A stretch of DNA of 20,797 nt from Bacteroides sp. CAG:1076 (lineage in GTDB: Bacteria > Bacteroidota > Bacteroidia > Bacteroidales > Bacteroidaceae), in contig HF993185.1 of assembly GCA_000436795.1 (NCBI GenBank), forward strand, positions 1-20,797. The letters run 5' to 3'. A model generated the notes under the pieces. That model was not told the origin of the DNA and ran no database searches. It saw only the letters and a program-made list of their open reading frames with translations. The stretch's first letter is position 1. Every line of letters starts with the position of its first letter. Positions 1 through 6,967 of the stretch are shown in pieces. Both the position numbers and the translations under genes were made by a program.

Positions 1-1050
1 TCCGCCTTTAGTATCTACAGATTCCAGCAAAAGAGCCTTTTCACCTGCATGTACATCATCGATAGAAGGACGTACTGGATATTCTCCTTCATAAGTAATA
101 CCTCCCCATATCCCCATTTTTTTAATTAACAGGACAGCATCGTTACAGCAAGCCCATCCATTCAATATAGGACAATCCTTTTCTTCAGGATACAAACTAC
201 TACCATAACTCCAGCTTTCAAAATCATAGAAAGAAGCATTACCAGAAATAGAAGCTACATATTCTACAGTTGTTCCATTTTTAGCAGTAACTGTATAAGT
301 TACAGTCTTACCATTTGAGAAATCCTGTGCTATACCACTTGCAGGAGTGACAGTTGCCCCATCAGAAACTTCAATAGTCGGAACTAAAGCTGTAAGATAT
401 TCAGCTTTTGCAGTATCAGCAACCATGAAAGTAATAGTCTTAGATTCTTCGTTGATAACCACATCACCAACAACCAATGAATCTACAGCTGCAACTTCTT
501 TGTCGAAAACAAAAGAAAGGATCTTAGCTTCACTGCTTTCTGTACCAGAAAGTTTAGTACCAGAATAAGTTACTTTTACCGTATAAGGTACTGGAGATCC
601 CATCAGTTTGACATCATCTATATCCAAATCGAGTGTAAGAGTTTTATCTTCAAAAACTCCATTTGCTTTGATTCCAGCAGACAGCAAACCTGTTACGTCC
701 ATCGAAGAAGTTGCTGTAAAAGTATATTTACCATTTCCAGCATCAGCCAACTGACAACCATTCAATTCAATATCACCCAACGACATTCCACTGAAAGAAA
801 AGTTACTGATTTTTAAATCTACAGTATTTTCTCCAGCATTAGTCACAGAAACAAGCTGTGCAGGAACACTACCAGCAGGAACATCTCCAGTTTCCATTTT
901 CAACGTAACATCCAATGCTCCTTTATAGTCACCTGCTACATCAACATTGCCAGGGACAGTTACTGTTGGTTCATCATCGTCACTACAAGAAGTGAACAAG
1001 CTCACTGTACACAATACAGCAAACAAGTAAAAAAACAAATTCTTTTTCAT
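1..1050 (-). CDS. Surface lipoprotein with calycin-like and PCMD-like domains (3' end outside the window)
   Basis: I translated 350 codons without a stop, reading leftwards from the ATG at 1048-1050 to the window edge, so the C-terminus is missing. The N-terminus is a lipoprotein signal ending in LFTSC (Cys22), followed at once by SDDDE. Acidic residues after the cysteine resemble the Bacteroidetes signal that sends lipoproteins to the cell surface. Residues about 40-165 are beta-rich and resemble the Bacteroides calycin-like lipoprotein domain (NFSFSGMSLGDIE at 83-95). Residues about 170-270 look like an Ig-like linker module with the common pattern TVTPASGIAQDFS then YTVTAKNGT. From about 275 the segment FYDFESW and a later GW resemble the start of a PCMD (putative carbohydrate metabolism) domain. 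The gene is divergent from an AraC-type regulator, which may control it. Domain names come from recalled family patterns; the lipoprotein call is firm, the ligand unknown. Confidence 0.85.
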   Translation of the reverse strand, partial: MKKNLFFYLFAVLCTVSLFTSCSDDDEPTVTVPGNVDVAGDYKGALDVTLKMETGDVPAGSVPAQLVSVTNAGENTVDLKISNFSFSGMSLGDIELNGCQLADAGNGKYTFTATSSMDVTGLLSAGIKANGVFEDKTLTLDLDIDDVKLMGSPVPYTVKVTYSGTKLSGTESSEAKILSFVFDKEVAAVDSLVVGDVVINEESKTITFMVADTAKAEYLTALVPTIEVSDGATVTPASGIAQDFSNGKTVTYTVTAKNGTTVEYVASISGNASFYDFESWSYGSSLYPEEKDCPILNGWACCNDAVLLIKKMGIWGGITYEGEYPVRPSIDDVHAGEKALLLESVDTKGG

Positions 1051-1079
1051 TTGATACCTTAAATTTTTATTAGTCGGTG

Positions 1080-1110
1080 CAAAGTAACAACCTTTTAGAG
1101 GAACTGACAA
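1080..1110 (-). promoter_or_regulatory. Bacteroides-type promoter of the surface lipoprotein
   Basis: On the minus strand TTG (1108-1110) is followed after 20 bases by TTACTTTG (1080-1087). This matches the Bacteroidetes -33/-7 pattern TTG-N19-21-TAnnTTTG except for one base in the -7 box. The -7 box lies about 30 bases before the ATG at 1050. I saw no better match in this intergenic region for the minus strand. Confidence 0.55.
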
Positions 1111-1172
1111 GGTCTAATCTTATTATTTTTGTTCTATTTTTTAATATGACATTAAAAGTGAATACATAACAT

Positions 1173-1212
1173 ACTAATTTATAAACCATATTAGGTTATT
1201 TAACTAATTAGT
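1173..1212. repeat. Repeated ACTAATT motif, possible regulator site
   Basis: ACTAATT occurs at 1173-1179 and again at 1203-1209, exactly 30 bases apart, about three helical turns. The second copy lies in a perfect 10-base palindrome, ACTAATTAGT (1203-1212), and an inverted ATTAG lies between them at 1190-1194. Same-face direct repeats are common for AraC-family operators and the neighbouring gene encodes one. The region is very AT-rich, so chance is a real alternative. Confidence 0.25.
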
Positions 1213-1238
1213 GAGTAGTCTATATTTCAAAAAACATA

Positions 1239-1246
1239 TAACTTTG
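1239..1246 (+). promoter_or_regulatory. -7 box upstream of the AraC-family gene
   Basis: TAACTTTG is a perfect match to the Bacteroidetes -7 consensus TAnnTTTG and ends 16 bases before the ATG at 1263. No convincing -33 element lies 19-21 bases upstream, so the promoter may be weak or depend on an activator. Confidence 0.55.
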
Positions 1247-1262
1247 TAGAAAGTTTTAAACG

Positions 1263-2111
1263 ATGGAAAAAGAATTACCCAAGATAGATTTACCGGAAGA
1301 ATGGATTGTAGGGACAGGTATCAGTAAAGAACTTCTAAGCTTATACACTAATTTCCCATGCCGAATAAAATCGGAAATTTTCGTTCTGTGTATGAGCGGT
1401 GAAATAGAAGCATCAGTTAACCTGAACCGAATAACTGTACGCGCCAACGATTTTGTGACAATCATGCCCGGAACAATTCTTCAGATACATAGCGTAAAGG
1501 GAGAACTGGAATTGTATTTCGGTGGATTTTCTTCAAAATATGTAGAACAGGCCAATTTAAACCGCTCTACCATGAAGACATTGTATATCCCACTGGGCAG
1601 ACCGCTTATTACTCTTCGTCCGGAAGGCGCCGCACTGTTAAAAGATTATCTTTGTTTCCTGATTAAACTTTATGAATTCTTTAACGAAAACACGCGTAAG
1701 CGAATTACTCCTTATTTATATAATAACATTCATATAGGGATAGCTGCCATGTACAGCAACCGAGCGAACGACAACAAAAGTAATCTGTCGAAAAGCGAAA
1801 TATTATGCAAAAACTTCACCCAGCTGGTCATGCAGAACTATAACAAGACGCGTAATGTGGCATGGTATGCAGAAAAGTTAGGCATTACGCATACGCATCT
1901 CTGTACTACCGTGAAGCAGGCAACCGGCAATACGTGTATGGAAATCATATCGCGCATGGTCATTATGGATGCAAAATCACAACTGAAATCGACAAATTTG
2001 TCTATTCAGGAAATATCCGACTCATTGAATTTCGCCAACATGTCTTTCTTCGGAAAGTATTTTAAGCGATATGTAGGCATGAGCCCGCTGGAATACAGGA
2101 ATAACGGATAA
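1263..2111 (+). CDS. AraC-family transcriptional regulator
   Basis: This 282-residue protein has the usual AraC-family layout. The N-terminal half (about 30-110) is beta-rich, with RITVRANDFVTIMPG resembling a cupin-type effector-binding domain. The C-terminal 100 residues carry two helix-turn-helix units: NVAWYAEKLGITHTHLCTTV (198-217) and LSIQEISDSLNFANMSFFGK (246-265), followed by the family signature KRYVGMSPLEYR (268-279). It should be a cytoplasmic DNA-binding activator responding to a small ligand I cannot name. It is divergent from the surface lipoprotein gene, whose promoter it could control from the shared 212-base region; that link is inferred from position only. The start at 1263 is supported by a -7 box just upstream. 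It is followed by a strong terminator. Confidence 0.93.
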   Translation: MEKELPKIDLPEEWIVGTGISKELLSLYTNFPCRIKSEIFVLCMSGEIEASVNLNRITVRANDFVTIMPGTILQIHSVKGELELYFGGFSSKYVEQANLNRSTMKTLYIPLGRPLITLRPEGAALLKDYLCFLIKLYEFFNENTRKRITPYLYNNIHIGIAAMYSNRANDNKSNLSKSEILCKNFTQLVMQNYNKTRNVAWYAEKLGITHTHLCTTVKQATGNTCMEIISRMVIMDAKSQLKSTNLSIQEISDSLNFANMSFFGKYFKRYVGMSPLEYRNNG

Positions 2112-2117
2112 GCATAA

Positions 2118-2188
2118 AAAGAACAGACAGGAAGATGAAAGAACCACTTACAAGATGTTTCTTTACAGCATCTTCCTGTCTGTTTTTC
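2118..2188. terminator. Strong bidirectional terminator between convergent genes
   Basis: A perfect 15-base inverted repeat pairs 2123-2137 (ACAGACAGGAAGATG) with 2169-2183. It is flanked by an A-run on the left (about 2116-2120) and a T-run on the right (2183-2187), so it can end transcription from both directions. An inner stem of AAAGAA (2138-2143) with TTCTTT (2159-2164) extends the hairpin. It lies directly after the AraC stop and 17 bases from the end of the opposing gene. Confidence 0.85.
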
Positions 2189-2204
2189 TTTTCATACAAT
2201 GAAA

Positions 2205-5159
2205 TCAAGCAATGCTGACGACACCGATTTTCTTTTTGCCGTCCATCTTGACACTCAAAGGCTTGTCGAAATGAACCCAGCGCAAGAATTTGGTTTCTTC
2301 TACTGCCGGCATGCTGTTCAGCAACTCCTGATTGTACAAGCCGTCGTTCATGTAAGCATTGATTGTAAAATACCCTACTCCGAAAGAAGTCAGGTTCTGG
2401 AAAAAGTGTGTACCCTGACTCGGATCGACACGGTAATTGGTCAATCCGGCTTCGACAATGACACGGGCCGCCGATATGTTCGGCCATTTTACGGGAATGC
2501 CCAACCATGTATCACTGCTTCCCCAGCGTCCCGGACCAACTAATATATAATGTTTACCCTCGTCGAGGAAACGCTTGTTCAGTTTCTCTATTTCATAAGC
2601 TATCAACTGGTTGTTCGAAGCCGAATAGCCGTCGGTCTTTACATAAATCACATCCTGCATATCGTCCATGATGCCCTGTCCCAGCGAATTTACGCTCTTG
2701 AGCAGAAGCTGGTCTTCGGGAATGGCATTCAAGTCTTCATTCAAGTCGGCTTTCATATCCACCATCGGACGTATCTGCAACAGATAGAATACTCCTTTCT
2801 TTTCTTTAGCATCGAGATTGACGGCAAACTCTATCTCTACAGGACGGCGCATTTCTCCTTGTCCGTACTTCTGGGCAAGCTGGAGAATACGTGCCAGCGG
2901 AAAGACATCGTGCTGAAGAATATTGGCAAAGGTTATCACCTTACGCCCGCCCGGGTAGATACCGTCGCGTATGACCATATCGTACGGATCGTATGTAGAG
3001 GCAATATAATTCAAGGCTCCGTCGTTTTCGGCTTCTTTTACCGGAAGTTTCAACAGGTTAAAGCCGTCGTCGAGTGAAAAGTTCTGTCCTAAGTTCTTCA
3101 GGTCGAGCGCATAGAAACGTGTCTGTGTTTCGCGCAAAGCCATTTCCATCTCGCTGGTCTGAAGCACTTTATCCGGATGATAAGGACATACGCGCAGAGT
3201 AAGTCCTCCGTCGACAATATACTTTCCAAGTCCCAGGGCCAGACTGACCGTTCCTTCTTCCGCCAGTTCGTCATTGATGGGATAGTAATTGATGGAGCGT
3301 GCCACTCCCGAAATAGACGGATAAAAGCGGTCGCCATACTGGGTACCTACCACTTCCTGAAGAATCACCGCCATCTTCTCCTGATCGATCACGTTGCTGG
3401 TGGCCTGCATGTATGCTTTGCTGTCTTTATAATATACCGAAGCATAGACTCCCTTTATCGCGTCGCTCAACATACGTAGCATTTCGTACTTATCTGTCAG
3501 GTAAGGTATCATGTAGGTTGAGTAAATACCTGCGAACGGTTGGTAATGAGAATCTTCCAGCAGACTGGAAGAACGGATGGCTATAGGGGACTTCACAACA
3601 TCGAAAAAGGCGAAGAAATCCTCGACCAGCCGGTCTGGCAGTTTGGCACGCAGGAAAGCACGCAGAATAGTTTCATCGTCGGCATCACTCAGAGCTATCT
3701 GATACAATTGGTTCATATCCATAAACTCGTCGAAGATATCGGTACAAAGTACTACCGTCTTAGGAATAACCACCGAAGCGTTTTCGAACTCATCGAATTC
3801 GGCATGCCGTTTTACCATATTGTCGATAAACGCAAGTCCACGTCCTTTTCCTCCCAACGAACCGTCGCCGATACGGGCAAAATTAGAATAACGGTCGAAA
3901 CGGTCGCGCTCGAATACGGCTACCACTCCCTGATTCTTCATCTTGCGGTACTTCACAATCGCTTCGAATATAATCTGACGGTGGGCATCGATATCTTGCA
4001 GACCTTCCCATGTAATCTGCTTCAAGAATTCGGCTACAGGAAATATGGCACGCGAATAGAGCCATCTGGAAATATGATTCCGACTGATATGATAGAGGAA
4101 CGATTCTGCCGGTATGGAGAAAATAGCGTTTTGCAGTTCCTTCAGATTATGCACACGCACCACTTCTTCCATGGTATTCGGATTGCGGAAGATAAAATCG
4201 CCAAACCCGAAGTTCTCGGAAACAGCCTCCCGCAGGTCGATGTTCATTTTCTTCGAGTTCTTGTCGATAAACTGTGCTCCGCAGTTCAATGCAAATTCTT
4301 TGTTGGAAACTTCTGCCGACTGAAGAATCAGCGGTATGAACGGATCGCGGCTGCGCACTTCGGTAAGGAAGCGAATGCCTGCCTTCGGATCAATCTGACC
4401 TTCACGCGGAAAACGTGCGTCCGATATAATTCCCAGCATGTTATTCTGATACTTGTTATATAAATCCATCGCCTCCTCGTAAGAACGTGCCAGTACAATT
4501 TTCGGACGTCCACGCATACGCAAGGTACGCTGATGCTCATTCAGAGCTTCGGTAGCAAACTCCTGACTCTGACGAAGCACGAATTTATACAGGTTAGGCA
4601 GCACGGACGAATAGAAGCGTATGGAATCTTCCACCAGCAGAATCATCTGCACACCGACTTCCTTAATGTCGTGCTCCAGATTCATTTTGTCTTCTATCAG
4701 CTTGATGATGGATACCAGCAAATCGGTATTTCCCAGCCAGCAGAATACATACTCGAATATACTCAAGTCTTCGTGCTCCATACGTTCTTTGATACCGTGA
4801 GAAAAAGGAGTCAATACGACCAGCGGTATATGAGGATATTTCCCCTTAATCTGCCGGGCAATGTCGAAGGTATCACTGTTGTCCGACCCCGGCATACAGA
4901 TAACCAGATCGAACATCGTATTTCCTAACTGCTTCCAGGCATCCTCCTCGGTAGATACTTGTGTAAAACGGGGCGGATACCGAAGGCTGAGGTTCATGTA
5001 TTCAATAAATATCTTTTCATCGATACGCCCATCGTCTTCCAGCATGAAGGCGTCGTAAGGATTCGCAACAAGAAGCACATTAAAGATTCGTTTCGTCATC
5101 AGATTGACGAACTGTGTATCTTTAAAATAGAGTTGGTTTAATTTTAACTTACTGAGCAT
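2205..5159 (-). CDS. Dual-receiver PEP/pyruvate-binding domain protein (PPDK N-terminal type)
   Basis: This 984-residue protein is predicted to be soluble. Residues about 25-157 form a receiver-like fold with no phospho-acceptor aspartate (DLVICMPG at 84-91). Residues about 172-312 form a second receiver that looks intact: acidic pair E177/D178, likely acceptor D247 (IISDARF), S281 and K300. From about 425 there is the ATP-grasp domain of PEP synthase and pyruvate phosphate dikinase: GGKGRG (436-441), IRSSSLLEDS (528-537), FAGIYSTY (542-549), VEIEF (774-778) and LQIRPM (794-799). I see no phosphohistidine swivel domain and no C-terminal PEP-binding barrel, so full PEP synthase activity is unlikely. 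Residues about 868-984 hold another conserved-looking module (YILVGPGRWGSSDTWLG). Automatic annotation often calls such proteins phosphoenolpyruvate synthase. A nucleotide-sensing or phosphotransfer signalling role is inferred. It is divergent from gdhA. The first ATG is used; Met21 is an alternative start. Confidence 0.85.
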   Translation of the reverse strand: MLSKLKLNQLYFKDTQFVNLMTKRIFNVLLVANPYDAFMLEDDGRIDEKIFIEYMNLSLRYPPRFTQVSTEEDAWKQLGNTMFDLVICMPGSDNSDTFDIARQIKGKYPHIPLVVLTPFSHGIKERMEHEDLSIFEYVFCWLGNTDLLVSIIKLIEDKMNLEHDIKEVGVQMILLVEDSIRFYSSVLPNLYKFVLRQSQEFATEALNEHQRTLRMRGRPKIVLARSYEEAMDLYNKYQNNMLGIISDARFPREGQIDPKAGIRFLTEVRSRDPFIPLILQSAEVSNKEFALNCGAQFIDKNSKKMNIDLREAVSENFGFGDFIFRNPNTMEEVVRVHNLKELQNAIFSIPAESFLYHISRNHISRWLYSRAIFPVAEFLKQITWEGLQDIDAHRQIIFEAIVKYRKMKNQGVVAVFERDRFDRYSNFARIGDGSLGGKGRGLAFIDNMVKRHAEFDEFENASVVIPKTVVLCTDIFDEFMDMNQLYQIALSDADDETILRAFLRAKLPDRLVEDFFAFFDVVKSPIAIRSSSLLEDSHYQPFAGIYSTYMIPYLTDKYEMLRMLSDAIKGVYASVYYKDSKAYMQATSNVIDQEKMAVILQEVVGTQYGDRFYPSISGVARSINYYPINDELAEEGTVSLALGLGKYIVDGGLTLRVCPYHPDKVLQTSEMEMALRETQTRFYALDLKNLGQNFSLDDGFNLLKLPVKEAENDGALNYIASTYDPYDMVIRDGIYPGGRKVITFANILQHDVFPLARILQLAQKYGQGEMRRPVEIEFAVNLDAKEKKGVFYLLQIRPMVDMKADLNEDLNAIPEDQLLLKSVNSLGQGIMDDMQDVIYVKTDGYSASNNQLIAYEIEKLNKRFLDEGKHYILVGPGRWGSSDTWLGIPVKWPNISAARVIVEAGLTNYRVDPSQGTHFFQNLTSFGVGYFTINAYMNDGLYNQELLNSMPAVEETKFLRWVHFDKPLSVKMDGKKKIGVVSIA

Positions 5160-5245
5160 AGCTTCAAGGTTTAAGCTTTATTTATTTAACAAATTACGGG
5201 AATTCTATTGATTTGTGCAACTTACCAACATAGAAAAATTACTTT

Positions 5246-5267
5246 CGGACAGCAGCAAACTTGTCCG
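5246..5267. promoter_or_regulatory. Small hairpin in the gdhA / PEP-binding intergenic region
   Basis: CGGACA (5246-5251) and TGTCCG (5262-5267) are complementary around a 10-base loop. On the minus strand a T-rich stretch follows some bases later, so it could act as a leader hairpin or attenuator for the PEP-binding gene, or be a protein site. The stem has only six pairs and the role is uncertain. I found no clear TAnnTTTG box for the minus-strand gene here. Confidence 0.3.
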
Positions 5268-5304
5268 GCTTTAACTTTTTATCACTTTTTGAGTACAAAA
5301 ACAA

Positions 5305-5320
5305 GGCAAAATATTTTGCC
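5305..5320. promoter_or_regulatory. Perfect 16-base palindrome overlapping the gdhA -33 element
   Basis: GGCAAAATATTTTGCC reads the same on both strands and includes the TTTG (5315-5318) that serves as the gdhA -33 element. A dimeric regulator bound here would compete with RNA polymerase or position it. It is also far enough upstream of the divergent gene to affect that promoter. The operator role is inferred. Confidence 0.5.
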
Positions 5321-5344
5321 GTTCTATACAAAATCCTATCTTTG
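5315..5344 (+). promoter_or_regulatory. gdhA promoter (Bacteroides type)
   Basis: TTTG (5315-5318) is followed after 18 bases by TATCTTTG (5337-5344), a perfect TAnnTTTG -7 box. The spacer is one base below the usual range. The predicted transcript starts near 5351, leaving a leader of about 40 bases before the ATG at 5391. Confidence 0.75.
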
Positions 5345-5390
5345 CATTAACAAATAATTTCATTTTGTCAGACCTTAAACAAAAGAGATC

Positions 5391-6728
5391 ATGGATATTA
5401 ATCAAATTATGTCATCTCTGGAAGCTAAGCATCCGGGTGAATCAGAGTATTTACAAGCAGTAAAAGAAGTTCTCCTCTCCATCGAAGATATCTATAACCA
5501 GCATCCTGAATTCGAGAAAGTATCACTGATAGAACGTCTGGTAGAACCGGACCGTATCATTACTTTCCGTGTACCTTGGGTAGACGATAAAGGTAAAGTA
5601 CAGGTAAACCTGGGTTACCGCGTTCAGTTTAACAACGCTATCGGCCCGTATAAAGGTGGTATCCGTTTCCATGCTTCAGTGAACCTTTCTATCCTGAAGT
5701 TCCTGGGATTCGAACAGACATTTAAGAATGCTCTTACTACGCTTCCTATGGGTGGTGGTAAAGGTGGTTCCGATTTCTCTCCGCGTGGAAAGAGCGATGC
5801 AGAAGTTATGCGTTTCTGCCAGGCTTTCATGCTGGAGTTGTGGCGTCATCTGGGTCCGGATATGGATGTTCCTGCCGGTGATATCGGTGTAGGTGGCCGC
5901 GAAGTAGGATATATGTTCGGTATGTACAAGAAACTGACTCACGAATTTACAGGTACCTTTACCGGTAAAGGTTTGGAATTCGGCGGTTCATTAATCCGTC
6001 CTGAAGCTACAGGATTCGGTGGCTTGTACTTCGTAAAGCACATGCTCGACAAGAAAGGCATCGACATAAAAGGCAAGACTGTTGCTATTTCCGGTTTCGG
6101 AAACGTAGCATGGGGAGCAGCTACCAAAGCTACTCAGCTGGGAGCTAAGGTTGTTACTATTTCCGGTCCTGACGGATATATCTATGATCCGGACGGAATT
6201 AGTGGCGAAAAGATTGACTACATGCTTGAGCTCCGTGCTTCGGGCAATGATATTGTTGCACCTTATGCAGAAAAATTCCCAAGCTCTACTTTCGTAGAAG
6301 GACGTCGTCCGTGGGAAGTTAAGGTAGATATCGCACTTCCATGTGCAACACAGAACGAATTGAACGGCGAAGATGCCAAACATCTGATTGATAACAACGT
6401 TCTCTGTGTAGGAGAAATTTCGAACATGGGTTGTACTCCTGAAGCAATCGATGCATTTATCGAACACAAACTGATGTATGCTCCTGGCAAGGCTGTCAAC
6501 GCCGGTGGCGTAGCTACTTCAGGATTGGAAATGAGCCAGAATGCAATGCATTTAAGCTGGTCTGCTCAGGAAGTAGACGAAAAACTGCATCAGATTATGC
6601 ATAACATCCACGAACAATGCGTGAAGTATGGAACCGAACCTGATGGTTACATCAACTATGTGAAAGGTGCAAACATCGCCGGTTTCATGAAAGTTGCACA
6701 TGCCATGATGGCACAAGGTATTGTGTGA
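5391..6728 (+). CDS. gdhA: Glutamate dehydrogenase, hexameric NADP(H) type
   Basis: This 445-residue cytoplasmic enzyme interconverts 2-oxoglutarate plus ammonium and L-glutamate, a main entry of ammonium into amino acids in Bacteroides. Length fits the hexameric bacterial family. The substrate-binding and catalytic motifs are intact: GPYKGGIRFH (85-94, Lys88), LPMGGGKGGSDF (118-129, Lys124) and PAGDIGVGGRE (161-171, catalytic Asp164). The Rossmann dinucleotide motif is SGFGNVAWG (234-242). NADP preference is inferred from overall similarity to Bacteroides GdhA, not from a decisive residue. The start is supported by a perfect -7 box 46 bases upstream and an A-rich leader just before the ATG. 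The gene is monocistronic, with a terminator about 130 bases downstream. The palindrome over its -33 element suggests regulation, perhaps by nitrogen status. Confidence 0.97.
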   Translation: MDINQIMSSLEAKHPGESEYLQAVKEVLLSIEDIYNQHPEFEKVSLIERLVEPDRIITFRVPWVDDKGKVQVNLGYRVQFNNAIGPYKGGIRFHASVNLSILKFLGFEQTFKNALTTLPMGGGKGGSDFSPRGKSDAEVMRFCQAFMLELWRHLGPDMDVPAGDIGVGGREVGYMFGMYKKLTHEFTGTFTGKGLEFGGSLIRPEATGFGGLYFVKHMLDKKGIDIKGKTVAISGFGNVAWGAATKATQLGAKVVTISGPDGYIYDPDGISGEKIDYMLELRASGNDIVAPYAEKFPSSTFVEGRRPWEVKVDIALPCATQNELNGEDAKHLIDNNVLCVGEISNMGCTPEAIDAFIEHKLMYAPGKAVNAGGVATSGLEMSQNAMHLSWSAQEVDEKLHQIMHNIHEQCVKYGTEPDGYINYVKGANIAGFMKVAHAMMAQGIV

Positions 6729-6857
6729 TATATTCACTCTGTAAAAAAATAAGAATAGAAATCACATTTTTCTGTTTGCAAATTTTTATTTGTTATTTCT
6801 ATTTCTTAATTTTACAATATATCTCGTTTAGTTGTATTTGTATTTTGTATTGTAGCT

Positions 6858-6898
6858 TGCGCTGCCTGCCTGAGAAGGTTCGGCAGCGTATTTTTTTT
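6858..6898 (+). terminator. Intrinsic terminator downstream of gdhA
   Basis: CGCTGCC (6860-6866) pairs with GGCAGCG (6882-6888), extended by a G-T and a T-A pair, and is followed by eight T residues (6891-6898). The rest of the 239-base stretch between gdhA and the next gene (6729-6967) is AT-rich, and I saw no further gene and no clear TAnnTTTG promoter in it. Confidence 0.85.
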
Positions 6899-6967
6899 GT
6901 GCTTTCGGGTATACAAATTTCAAAAATGGCGTTAGTCTTATAAAAGTAAACCATAAAACTTAATGCC

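Noticed and set aside
3540..4463. A 307-codon open frame on the plus strand
   Set aside because: It lies wholly inside the receiver/PEP-binding gene on the other strand, has no recognisable domain and no promoter; it is an antisense shadow.
2205..5159. Annotation as phosphoenolpyruvate synthase (ppsA)
   Set aside because: Only the N-terminal ATP-grasp part is recognisable; the phosphohistidine and PEP-binding barrel domains are not seen.
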